Origin: Sphingomonas sp.
GTDB lineage: Bacteria; Pseudomonadota; Alphaproteobacteria; Sphingomonadales; Sphingomonadaceae
Direction: 5' to 3'
DNA: 36,499 bases
Assembly: GCF_019746665.1 (NCBI RefSeq)
Contig: NZ_JAIERS010000028.1
Location: forward strand, 1-36,499
Of the stretch, positions 1-8,319 are shown piece by piece (within the stretch, counting starts at the first letter, position 1; each line of letters starts with the position of its first letter). A program made the translations under genes and the position numbers. The notes below the pieces were generated by a model. The model worked only from the letters and a program-made list of their open reading frames with translations. It was not told the origin of the DNA and made no database searches.

Positions 1-321
1 CACCTCCGACCGGCAATGGCGGCGGAGACGACAATGCACTAACTATATACCCGGACCACCCGGTGGGGGCTGCTCAACCTTTGTCTCATTGTCAGTGAGA
101 ATCATCCCGCCCCCGTCCTCCCCGCGACTCGCAGCAGTTGTAATAGTGAAGCCCCGCACGCGACACTGCCGGAAGTAGACAGGCTTCGCCATATGTTCTG
201 CCGACCTTGAGCAAATCCAACGACGCTCAACCAAGTTCAACTAAGCAGCTTGTTCTTCTATTCGACCTACTTCCCCGGGATGGGCTTTCCGGAGGATGTG
301 ACGCAGGCTGTAGAGTCCACC
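1..321. other. Element DNA without a convincing gene
   Basis: No recognisable gene lies here. The base composition is visibly less GC-rich than the chromosome further right, in keeping with an acquired element. One short minus-strand frame is listed separately as a weak candidate. The window starts inside this region, so its left context and the other end of the element are unknown. Confidence 0.5.
43..192 (-). CDS. Possible 49-aa hypothetical protein
   Basis: A short minus-strand frame starts at an ATG (192) and ends with the residues PPPGGPGI. An in-frame upstream start at 240 would add 16 residues. The only ribosome-site candidate is a weak AAGG about 13 nt ahead of the ATG. The sequence is not recognised and no domain can be assigned. 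It lies divergently to the toxin-antitoxin pair on the integrated element. It may be a chance frame. Confidence 0.2.
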   Translation of the reverse strand: MAKPVYFRQCRVRGFTITTAASRGEDGGGMILTDNETKVEQPPPGGPGI

Positions 322-350
322 TTGACAAGGTAATGCATTTTCCTTACATT
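322..350 (+). promoter_or_regulatory. Sigma70 promoter of the toxin-antitoxin operon
   Basis: TTGACA at 322-327 and TACATT at 345-350 are separated by exactly 17 nt, close to the sigma70 consensus. The spacer contains the 8-bp palindrome AATGCATT (332-339) flanked by AAGG and CCTT, a plausible operator for the AbrB-type antitoxin. Type II antitoxins usually repress their own promoter; binding here is inferred from position. Confidence 0.75.
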
Positions 351-372
351 TTGCGGATAGAGGAGATGAACC

Positions 373-699
373 ATGCCTGCGCTGCTCGAAGAAATCAGCA
401 CCATCACCGCCAAGGGCCAGACGACGATTCCGAAGGCGGTTCGCCAGGCGCTCGGCGTCGATTACGGCGGCAAGATCGCTTTTCGCCTCGATGAGCATGG
501 GGTGTCGGTGCATCGCGCCGATGCCGAGCATGACGATCCGGCGACCGACAGCTTTCTGACGTTTCTGGCCGAGGACATCAAACGCCGGCCCGAGGCGCTG
601 ACCGGGCTGTCTCCCGCGCTCGCCGAACGCATTGCGGCGCTGACCGAGGGCGTTGAGGTCAAACTCGATGCGCCGATCGACGGCGATGTCGATCTCTGA
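373..699 (+). CDS. prlF: PrlF-family antitoxin (AbrB/SpoVT fold)
   Basis: This 108-aa protein has an N-terminal SpoVT/AbrB DNA-binding domain (about residues 9-50), recognisable from the TITAKGQTTIPKAVR segment and a LGV-x-GGKIAF strand. PrlF (SohA) is the antitoxin of the PrlF-YhaV type II system: it binds and neutralises the YhaV ribonuclease and represses the operon. The length matches the E. coli protein (about 111 aa). The C-terminal half, rich in Leu and Ala, would contact the toxin. The start ATG follows AGGAG (361-365) at good spacing. Its stop codon overlaps the start of the next gene (TGATG), so the two are translationally coupled. The pair probably stabilises the integrated element against loss. 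Confidence 0.85.
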   Translation: MPALLEEISTITAKGQTTIPKAVRQALGVDYGGKIAFRLDEHGVSVHRADAEHDDPATDSFLTFLAEDIKRRPEALTGLSPALAERIAALTEGVEVKLDAPIDGDVDL

Positions 700-1190
700 T
701 GATGGTCGTCAATGGGTGGCAGCTCATTGCCCACCCTCTGTTTCTCGATCAATTCGAGAAGCTGGGGGCGGCTGTCGCGCGCCTGCGGGAGAAAGACCCG
801 CGCGGCTGGCGCAAGTCAGCCAATGCAAAGCTGCTAGCTACGCTGCGTCAGCTCGTATTCGAGACCATTCCCCAAGACCCCACGCGCCCGGACTATCGGC
901 AGGGCGGCACGTTGGGCGACGACCGCAAGCACTGGTTCCGAGCGAAGTTCGGCGGCGGCCGGTTCCGGCTGTTCTTCCGCTACAGCACCAGCGCCAAGGT
1001 TATCGTGTTCGCCTGGGTGAACGACGAGAACACGCTGCGCACCTATGGATCGAAGTCGGACACCTATGCGGTGTTTCGCAAGATGCTCGACAAGGGCAAT
1101 CCGCCCGACGATTGGGCGGCGTTGTTGGCGGCGGCGAGCGAGTCGGAAACACGGGAGCGTCTGGCGGCGGCTTCGCCAGAGCCGCCATGA
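699..1190 (+). CDS. yhaV: YhaV-family toxin (mRNA interferase)
   Basis: This 163-aa protein matches the YhaV toxin family in its N-terminal GWQLIAHPLF-x-QFEKL segment, the central HWFRAKFGGGRFRLFFRY block, and the late FAWVNDENTLRTYGSKSDTY-like region. YhaV is a RelE-superfamily ribonuclease that cleaves mRNA and is held inactive by PrlF. The gene begins inside the antitoxin stop codon; a second ATG directly follows, so the start may be one codon later. The last 20 residues are Ala, Ser and Pro rich and look like a loose tail. No truncation is visible, so the toxin is probably functional and kept in check by the upstream gene. Confidence 0.85.
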   Translation: MMVVNGWQLIAHPLFLDQFEKLGAAVARLREKDPRGWRKSANAKLLATLRQLVFETIPQDPTRPDYRQGGTLGDDRKHWFRAKFGGGRFRLFFRYSTSAKVIVFAWVNDENTLRTYGSKSDTYAVFRKMLDKGNPPDDWAALLAAASESETRERLAAASPEPP

Positions 1191-1257
1191 ACCGTTATCT
1201 GCGCTACGCCCGGCCGAACCATTTGCATCCGGTGCAGCCGGGCATCAGCGTCGGCGC

Positions 1258-1506
1258 ATGGCCCTGTCTTGCAAACGTCGTCGCCGCGCGCCGCGCGGCT
1301 GGTCGGACGGTCTCGACGACCTGCACGACTATATGCAGGCGCCCGCGAAGCGCGCGCCGTCCCGCAAACGCGCCATCAAAGATAGCGGGCCGATCACGGT
1401 CACGGACGATTGGCCCGAGCGGATTCCGATCGGCGACGCCGAGTTGCGCGTCATCGAAGGCCATTTGCGCAAGGAACTGGACGACCTGTTCGGACCCTTG
1501 CCGTGA
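1258..1506 (+). CDS. Small hypothetical protein upstream of recombinase
   Basis: This 82-aa frame reads like a real protein. It has a basic N-terminus (CKRRRRAPRG), a middle with a DDLHDYMQAP segment, and a mixed-charge C-terminal helix ending in ELDDLFGPLP. No family is recognised. It ends 18 nt before the recombinase start and is probably co-transcribed with it. The start is uncertain. An ATG at 1187 overlaps the yhaV stop (ATGA) but opens a different frame, which becomes an unconvincing Arg/Ser-rich sequence, so a frameshift near 1250 that split a longer gene is possible. It may be an accessory factor of the recombinase, but nothing in the sequence proves this. Confidence 0.5.
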   Translation: MALSCKRRRRAPRGWSDGLDDLHDYMQAPAKRAPSRKRAIKDSGPITVTDDWPERIPIGDAELRVIEGHLRKELDDLFGPLP

Positions 1507-1524
1507 ACTAAGGAGGATAACGCC

Positions 1525-3243
1525 ATGACCGACGCCGCCCGTCGCGTTGCGGATAGCTCGCCAGTCGTGGCGATAGCCCGCGCCGCACTTTACCTGCGCG
1601 TATCGACCGGGCGTCAGGCCGATAGTGACCTGTCCATCCCTGACCAACGCCGCCAGATTGAAGGCTATTGCCTGTCGCGCGCCTGGGAAGTGGCCGCGGA
1701 GTTCGTAGAGCCGGGCAACACCGCGACTGACGATCGCCGACCGGCGTTTCAGGCGATGATCGACGCGGCGATGCAGAAGCCGCCGCCGTTCAACGTGATC
1801 CTCGTTCACAGCTTCTCACGCTTTTTCCGCGATCAGTTCCAGTTCGAGTTCTACGTCCGCAAGCTGGCGAAGAACGGCGTCCGGCTGATCTCGATCACGC
1901 AGGATTTGGGCGACGATCCGATGAGCGTGATGATGCGCCAGATCATGACGTTATTCGACGAATACCAGTCGAAGGAGAACGGCAAGCACACGCTGCGGTC
2001 GATGAAGGAGAATGCCCGGCAAGGCTTCTGGAATGGCGCGCGGCCGCCGATCGGCTATCGGATCGTCGAGGCCGGGCAGCGTGGCGCGAAGATCAAGAAG
2101 AAACTGGAGATCGACCCGATCCAGGCCGAGACGGTGCGGCGCATCTACCGGATGGCGCTGAACGGCGTCGAAGACAACGGGCCGATGGGCCTCAAAGCCA
2201 TCGCGACCTGGCTCAACGAAAACAACATCCGCACCCGCGATGGCGGGCGCTGGGGGCTTGGCGCGGTGCATCAAGTGCTCACCCGAACGACCTATATCGG
2301 CCAGCACAAGTTCAACTATCGGGACTATCGCACGAAGGCGCCCAAGCCCGAGAGCGAGCACGCCATCATGGAAGTGCCTGCCATTGTGACGGAGGTCGAG
2401 TTCGAGGCCGTGCAGCGGTCATTGAAGGCGCGTAGCCCGAAGATGATGCCACCGATGGCGGTGGGCGGCCCCACGCTGCTCACGGGCATCTGCTTCTGCG
2501 CCTGCTGCGGCGGAGCGATGACGCTGCGCACCGGCACCAGCAGCGTCGGCCGCGAGTATCGCTATTACACTTGTTCCACGAAGGCGCGGCAGGGCGCGAA
2601 GGGTTGCCCCGGCATCACGGTTCCGATGGATCGGCTCAATGAAGCCGTCGTCGGACATCTGGAGTGGCGACTGCTCGATCCAAAGCGGCTTGAGGATTTG
2701 ATGGATCAGATCCTCGAACGCCGCGACGAATGGGTGGATCAGCGGCGGCTCCATATCGCCGATCTGGAACGTCGTGCGACCGAGGCCGAAGCCCGGCTCA
2801 AGCGCCTCTATGACGCGATCGAGAATGGCGTGATCGACGTGAACGATTCGTCGCTCAAGGATCGGATCGCCGAACTGACGGCGACCCGCGATCAAGCCAG
2901 GGGCGATGCCGAGCGGGCGGTGGCGCATATCGAGAAGATCGGCCCTGCGATCACGCCAGAGAGCTTGCGCGCCTTTGCAATGGCGGCGCGCAAGAAGTTG
3001 CGGCAGCGCGATGGCTCATTCGCCCGCGATCATGTCCGGGCGGTCGCGCAGCGCGTCGAAGTGGTCAGCAAGACGGAGGTTCGGATTCGCGGCCTGCGCA
3101 GCGAGCTGCTCCGAACCCTAACCGCCGCCTCTGGCGTAGAGGCGGCGGTGCTAGGCGTTCGTGCCTTTGAACCGAAATGGCGCGCCCGACACGATTCGAA
3201 CGTGTGGCCTCCACCTTCGGAGGGTGGCGCTCTATCCAGCTGA
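1525..3243 (+). CDS. Large serine recombinase (integrase of the element)
   Basis: This 572-aa protein would catalyse site-specific integration and excision. The N-terminal resolvase domain (about 19-165) contains the catalytic motif YLRVST with Ser27. The recombinase domain (about 175-300) follows. A zinc ribbon is suggested by CFCACCGG (Cys325 and Cys328) with Cys350 and Cys361, followed by a charged coiled coil (about 395-470). A strong AGGAGG (1511-1516) precedes the ATG. From residue 552 on, the frame is exactly the antisense of the tRNA-Arg gene (3178-3254), so the last 21 residues are tRNA-encoded and the natural end was probably set by the integration site. Large serine recombinases ending in antisense tRNA sequence are known from genomic islands. 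No other mobility gene is visible in the window. Confidence 0.9.
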   Translation: MTDAARRVADSSPVVAIARAALYLRVSTGRQADSDLSIPDQRRQIEGYCLSRAWEVAAEFVEPGNTATDDRRPAFQAMIDAAMQKPPPFNVILVHSFSRFFRDQFQFEFYVRKLAKNGVRLISITQDLGDDPMSVMMRQIMTLFDEYQSKENGKHTLRSMKENARQGFWNGARPPIGYRIVEAGQRGAKIKKKLEIDPIQAETVRRIYRMALNGVEDNGPMGLKAIATWLNENNIRTRDGGRWGLGAVHQVLTRTTYIGQHKFNYRDYRTKAPKPESEHAIMEVPAIVTEVEFEAVQRSLKARSPKMMPPMAVGGPTLLTGICFCACCGGAMTLRTGTSSVGREYRYYTCSTKARQGAKGCPGITVPMDRLNEAVVGHLEWRLLDPKRLEDLMDQILERRDEWVDQRRLHIADLERRATEAEARLKRLYDAIENGVIDVNDSSLKDRIAELTATRDQARGDAERAVAHIEKIGPAITPESLRAFAMAARKKLRQRDGSFARDHVRAVAQRVEVVSKTEVRIRGLRSELLRTLTAASGVEAAVLGVRAFEPKWRARHDSNVWPPPSEGGALSS

Positions 3244-3254
3244 GCTACGGGCGC
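3178..3254 (-). tRNA. tRNA-Arg (CCG), intact
   Basis: This is a full 77-nt cloverleaf with encoded CCA. The acceptor stem pairs GCGCCCG with CGGGCGC, the anticodon stem pairs CCACC with GGTGG around the loop CTCCGAA, and the T loop is TTCGAAT. The anticodon is CCG. The 3' end points toward the recombinase gene, which overlaps it in antisense. It has its own promoter upstream. It is probably the working copy of this tRNA near the element edge. Confidence 0.95.
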
Positions 3255-3264
3255 ATCGATATTC

Positions 3265-3293
3265 AGATAGTGTCCGAGATCGAACAGGGTCAA
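3265..3293 (-). promoter_or_regulatory. Promoter of tRNA-Arg(CCG)
   Basis: On the minus strand, TTGACC (3288-3293) and CTATCT (3265-3270) are separated by 17 nt, 10 nt before the tRNA 5' end. This is a good sigma70 promoter, which argues that the intact tRNA is expressed on its own. Confidence 0.7.
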
Positions 3294-3502
3294 TCCCGAA
3301 TCCAACAATCGAAGCGGCTCAAACCAAGCGGGGCTGAATCCCGCCGTTTGCTGCCGTTCGTACTCCCGAACCTCCTTTCAGTTTGCTTCCGTGGTGCTTC
3401 CGCGACCTCGAACGCGATTTTGATGCTTCCTTCGAGTTTTTCCAATCGCTTGGTTTCACTCGATTTTTACGACACCCTCGTTCAGCAGAAAGAGCTTGCG
3501 TT
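3294..3502. other. Spacer between intact and truncated tRNA-Arg, possible att remnant
   Basis: No gene is visible. The segment contains three direct copies of TGCTTCC, at 3384, 3395 and 3424, spaced 11 and 29 nt apart. Short direct repeats beside a tRNA break resemble arm-type integrase binding sites. The DNA is AT-richer than the neighbouring chromosome. It separates the two tRNA-Arg sequences and may be a leftover of an attachment site. Confidence 0.4.
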
Positions 3503-4624
<1,122 letters not shown>

Positions 4625-4684
4625 GCGGTTCCGGAACGCGCCCGCGCCCGCGTCGTTTTGGGGGCATCACCAGGAGAAACCGAC

Positions 4685-5233
4685 ATGGCCGATATCACCC
4701 AGGCACGCGTGCTGATCATGGCGACCGACGGGTTCGAGCAATCCGAACTGTTCCGCCCGCGCGAGGCGCTGATGGACGCGGGCGTGACCGTGACGCTCGC
4801 TTCGCCCGGCAGCGATCCGATCCAGGGGATGCAGCACGACACGCCCGGCCAGACTATCACCCCCGATGCGACGATCGAGCAGGTCGACGCGCAGGATTAT
4901 GATCTGCTGCTGCTCCCCGGCGGGGTCGCCAACCCGGATACGCTGCGGATGCGGCCCGAGGCGGTGGCGCTCGTTCAGGCGTTCGCCAGCGCGGGCAAGC
5001 CGATCGCCGCGATCTGCCACGCGCCGTGGCTGCTGATCGAGGCGGGGCTGGTCGACGGTAAGCGGATGACGAGCTGGCCCTCGCTGCGCACCGATCTCGC
5101 CAATGCCGGCGCCGAGGTGGTCGACGAGGAGGTCGTGATCGACGGCCAGTTCATCACCAGCCGGATGCCCGACGATATTCCGGCGTTCAGCGAGGCGGTG
5201 CTCGACCGGCTGCGGGGCGGGCAGGGGGCCTAG
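4685..5233 (+). CDS. DJ-1/PfpI family type 1 glutamine amidotransferase-like protein
   Basis: This 182-aa protein has the DJ-1/PfpI fold. The nucleophile elbow AAICHAPWLL carries Cys111, and Glu18 in DGFEQSEL is the conserved acidic partner. LLLLPGG (74-80) is another family signature. Members act as stress-related deglycases, proteases or glyoxalases; which activity applies here cannot be read from sequence. AGGAG lies about 9 nt ahead of the ATG. A much longer open frame exists upstream, but it is the antisense of the topoisomerase and is not used. Confidence 0.88.
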   Translation: MADITQARVLIMATDGFEQSELFRPREALMDAGVTVTLASPGSDPIQGMQHDTPGQTITPDATIEQVDAQDYDLLLLPGGVANPDTLRMRPEAVALVQAFASAGKPIAAICHAPWLLIEAGLVDGKRMTSWPSLRTDLANAGAEVVDEEVVIDGQFITSRMPDDIPAFSEAVLDRLRGGQGA

Positions 5234-5307
5234 AGCGGCCGGGTTAGGCCGGGTGCGCTCCCTATGAAACGCTTCCTGTTGATCCCACCTTCGCCGGTTT
5301 CTGTTCC

Positions 5308-5411
5308 CACCTTCCCCGGCGGAGGCCGGGGTCCAGTAGTGCCCTGTGGCTAGGGAAGCGCGACACATCAAGCATTGCTCGGCTGGACCCCGGCCTTCGC
5401 CGGGGAAGGTG
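5308..5411. repeat. REP-like inverted repeat pair, copy A1
   Basis: Two 29-nt arms (5308-5336 and 5383-5411) are inverted copies with a single mismatch, separated by 46 nt. Each arm is itself a hairpin built on CCCCGGC and GCCGGGG. The unit lies between two convergent-free (+) genes in a 276-nt gap that holds no other feature. A related pair occurs near 19577-19673. Confidence 0.8.
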
Positions 5412-5509
5412 AGGACAGCACCAGTGTTTCGCAAACAGGGCCCCCCAATCGTCCTCGCCCCGTTTCCGGCGGCTTTTCCCGGCGGGGTCCGGGATGCTAG
5501 GCAAGCGCC

Positions 5510-5932
5510 ATGAGCCTGCGCCCGTTCCACCTCGCCTTTCCGGTCCACGATCTCGCCGCCGCGCGCGCCTTTTACGGGGGCGTGCTCGGCTGCCGCGAGG
5601 GGCGATCCGCCGCTGAGTGGGTCGATTTCGATCTGTTCGGCCACCAGATCGTGGCGCATCTCGACTCCGGCGCGCGGGCGGCCGAGCATCACAACGCGGT
5701 GGACGGGCATGACGTGCCGGTGCCGCATTTCGGCGTGGTGCTGACGATGGCGGAATGGCACGCGCTCGCCGGGCGGGTGAAGGCGGCGGGGGTGCCGTTC
5801 GGCATCGCGCCACATATCCGCTTCCAGGGGCAGCCGGGCGAGCAGGCGACGATGTTCTTCCGCGATCCGAGCGGCAACGCGCTGGAATTCAAGGCGTTCG
5901 CCGATGATGCGATGATCTTCGCGACCGAGTGA
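5510..5932 (+). CDS. VOC family protein (glyoxalase/dioxygenase fold)
   Basis: This 140-aa protein consists of one vicinal-oxygen-chelate domain. The opening [23 protein letters not shown] is the first beta-alpha-beta-beta-beta module, and [15 protein letters not shown] near the C-terminus carries the metal-binding Glu. His8 and the Glu in LEFK are candidate metal ligands. Substrate cannot be predicted; the family includes glyoxalases, dioxygenases and drug-binding proteins. It is a single-gene unit between a repeat pair and the convergent regulator gene. Confidence 0.85.
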   Translation: MSLRPFHLAFPVHDLAAARAFYGGVLGCREGRSAAEWVDFDLFGHQIVAHLDSGARAAEHHNAVDGHDVPVPHFGVVLTMAEWHALAGRVKAAGVPFGIAPHIRFQGQPGEQATMFFRDPSGNALEFKAFADDAMIFATE

Positions 5933-5941
5933 GCGACCGCG

Positions 5942-6430
5942 CTAGTCCGTCTTCACCTCGAGCACGCCCAGCCGGATCAATTGCGAGGCGGTGCGCGCGA
6001 ATTCGGTGAGCATCGGTTCGAGCGTGCCGACCAGCCCGAATTTCTCGATCATCCCCGGCGGCGGGGTGACGCCACCGCGCGGGTCTTCGATCAGCAGCCC
6101 GCGCTCGATCAGCTTTTCGACATGGCGCCGCACCGTCTCGCGCGGCAGGCCGGTGGCCGAGGCGATCGCGTTGCGCGAGATCGGCACCACCCATTCGCGC
6201 GGCAGCACCTGGGTCGCGCTCAGATCGAGCGGCACGACGCGCTCACGCATCAGCTTCTGCACATTGGCGACCGCGACGGTGAGGCAGATTTGCAGCTCGA
6301 CCGGGCTGAACTGCAGGCCCCCGGCGCTATAGGCCTGGTGCGTCGTGAGGAACAGGTTGCTGAGCGCGAACGATACCACACGCCAATTCTGCGCGGCACG
6401 CTCGGCATTGGTCGCCACCAGACAGGTCAT
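5942..6430 (-). CDS. Winged-helix transcriptional regulator (MarR/Crp-like HTH)
   Basis: This 162-aa protein has a helix-turn-helix at about residues 84-118 (ISRNAIASATGLPRETVRRHVEKLIERGLL), typical of winged helices in the Crp/MarR superfamily; no cAMP-binding domain precedes it. The N-terminal helices may form a dimer interface. The ATG at 6430 has AGGA about 7 nt upstream; the frame stays open up to 6574 but without a comparable site. The AT-rich stretch just upstream (TATATTAAAAGG region on the minus strand) could hold its promoter. It follows the sorbosone-dehydrogenase-like gene on the same strand with a gap of 106 nt. Its target is unknown. Confidence 0.75.
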   Translation of the reverse strand: MTCLVATNAERAAQNWRVVSFALSNLFLTTHQAYSAGGLQFSPVELQICLTVAVANVQKLMRERVVPLDLSATQVLPREWVVPISRNAIASATGLPRETVRRHVEKLIERGLLIEDPRGGVTPPPGMIEKFGLVGTLEPMLTEFARTASQLIRLGVLEVKTD

Positions 6431-6536
6431 GACATTCCTGTAACAAACCTCGCGGCCTTTTAATATACTCATTATGGGCCACGCGATATTACGTGAAGAT
6501 ACGGCATGATCCACGCCGGACACGGCGCGCGACGGG

Positions 6537-7862
6537 TCAGCGCGCGGCCACGCGCCAGACGGTGTCGCCGACATCGTCCGCGACCAGCAGGCCGCCCGCG
6601 CGATCGATGCTCACCCCCACGGGACGCCCCCGCGCCTGGCCTTCGGCGTCGAGGAAGCCGGTCAGCACGTCGACGGGCCGCGCGCCGGCCTGCGGAAAGC
6701 CGTTCGGGCCGAACGGCACGTACACCACCTTGTAGCCAGACACCGGCTGCCGGTTCCACGAGCCGTGCTGGCCGACCAGCGCGCCGTTCGCGAAGCGCGC
6801 GCCGAGCTTCGCCCCCTGGCTGAAGGCGAGCCCGAGCGAGGCGGTATGCGGCCCCAGCGCATAATCGGGCCGCTTGCTATATTGCTGCAGATCGGGGCGC
6901 TGGGGCTGGACGCGCTTGTCCACATAGCCGCCCCAATAAGTGTAGGGCCAGCCGAAGAAGTCGCCCAGTTCGACCGCGCTCATATAATCGGGCGCGAGAT
7001 CGGAGCCGAGCATGTCGCGCTCGTTCACCGTCACCCACAGCCGCCCGCTCCGCGGCTCGAAGGCGAGGCCCTGCGGGTTGCGCAGCCCGCCGGCATAGAC
7101 GCGGAAAGTCTTGGCGCGCGGATCGACCTCCAGCAGGCAGGCGCGGTTACGTTCGGCGTCGAGCCCGTTCTCGGCGATGTTGCTCGCCGAACCGACCGCG
7201 ACATAAAGCGTGCCCGCCCTGGGGTCCGCCAGCACGGTCCGCGCCCAGTGATTGCCGCCGCCGGGATAGCGCACCACGACTTCGGGCGTCGCGGTGATCC
7301 GCGTCTCGCCCGGGGTAAACGGCACGCGCACCAGCGCATCGGTGTTGGCGATGTAGAGCGTATTGCCCACCAGCGCCATGCCCTGGGGCGAGTTGAGCCC
7401 CGCGATCAGCACGGTGCGCGTCTCGGCGATGCCGTCGCCATTCGCGTCGCGCAACAGGGTGATGCGGTTGGGCGAGGGGACGGCGGCGCCGGCGCGCTTG
7501 AACAGATAGCTCATCACCAGCCCGGTCACCCCGCCCACGTTGCGCGGCGGCGAGTTGCTTTCGGCGACGAGCACGTCGCCATTGGCGAGCGGCAGCAGCC
7601 AGCGCGGGTGCGTGAGGCCGCGCGCGAAGGCCTGAACCTTCAGCCCCGGTGCCGGCGTCGGCATCGCGCCCGCCGGCCAGCCGACCGCCTGCGCGACGCC
7701 GATCGTCGGCCAGGTTTCGGGGCGCGGCGTTGTGATCTGCGGCCGCGTGCCCGAGACATCGGCGACCGATAGCCGTGCCTGATCCGGCCGGGTGAACCAA
7801 TAGCCAAAGGCCAGCAGCGCGAGGAGGAAGATCGAGGAGGCGAGCAGGACGTGGCGACGCAT
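6537..7862 (-). CDS. Sorbosone dehydrogenase family protein (PQQ-type beta-propeller)
   Basis: This 441-aa protein has an N-terminal membrane anchor or uncleaved signal (about 5-23), then a six-bladed beta-propeller like the soluble-glucose-dehydrogenase and L-sorbosone-dehydrogenase families. Recognisable segments are FARGLTHPRWLLPLANGDVLVAE, the GLNSPQGMALVGNTLYIANTD block, and a late HGSWNR followed by GYKVVYVPF. It probably acts in the periplasm as a quinone-linked sugar or aldose oxidoreductase. PQQ dependence is inferred from the family; no PQQ synthesis genes lie in the window. The product ends RVAAR, 106 nt before the regulator gene, and the two may be co-transcribed. Confidence 0.85.
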   Translation of the reverse strand: MRRHVLLASSIFLLALLAFGYWFTRPDQARLSVADVSGTRPQITTPRPETWPTIGVAQAVGWPAGAMPTPAPGLKVQAFARGLTHPRWLLPLANGDVLVAESNSPPRNVGGVTGLVMSYLFKRAGAAVPSPNRITLLRDANGDGIAETRTVLIAGLNSPQGMALVGNTLYIANTDALVRVPFTPGETRITATPEVVVRYPGGGNHWARTVLADPRAGTLYVAVGSASNIAENGLDAERNRACLLEVDPRAKTFRVYAGGLRNPQGLAFEPRSGRLWVTVNERDMLGSDLAPDYMSAVELGDFFGWPYTYWGGYVDKRVQPQRPDLQQYSKRPDYALGPHTASLGLAFSQGAKLGARFANGALVGQHGSWNRQPVSGYKVVYVPFGPNGFPQAGARPVDVLTGFLDAEGQARGRPVGVSIDRAGGLLVADDVGDTVWRVAAR

Positions 7863-7968
7863 GGCGCATGATTACCCCCCAAGGCGCGGCCGGGCAAAGC
7901 CAAATCGAGTGGCACGCCCGGTGGAAGTGGGGACCCCGACGCTGCTGGTCCTTCCGGGTGGCGCGGGA

Positions 7969-8243
7969 TTTTTGGTTCACGCGGAGGCGCGGAGACGCGG
8001 AGAAGAAGAGGTTGTTTTCGCGCGGAGGCGCAGAGGACGCAAAGCAACGCATCGAGAGATGAAGCGTCGCCCCAGCGAAAGCTGGGGCATTCATCCAGTA
8101 GCGCCGAACAGTTGCATGAGGTCCTAGCATTAGCTGGGCCGACACCCATGAACTCGACGCTGTCCCTTTGCGTCTTCTGCGCCTCGGCGCGGACCCAAGC
8201 TCTCTTGTGCTCCGCGCCTCCGCGCCTCCGCGTGAACCAAAAA
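7969..8243. repeat. MITE-like inverted-repeat element, copy C1
   Basis: The 34-nt termini (7969-8002 and 8210-8243) are inverted copies with one mismatch, starting TTTTTGGTTCACGCGGAGG. Inside each terminus a second matching block, GGCGCAGA followed by GACGCAAAG, continues the inversion to about 8044 and 8166. The centre carries a perfect 8-bp hairpin with a GAAA loop (8069-8088). The element fills most of the 457-nt gap between the dehydrogenase and methyltransferase genes and codes for nothing convincing. Confidence 0.85.
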
Positions 8244-8319
8244 AAGCGCGCTATCGGGAACGCCGGACCCGACCGGGAAAGCCCGTGCTTCCAAACTGAC
8301 AAATGACTCCGTGGCCGCC

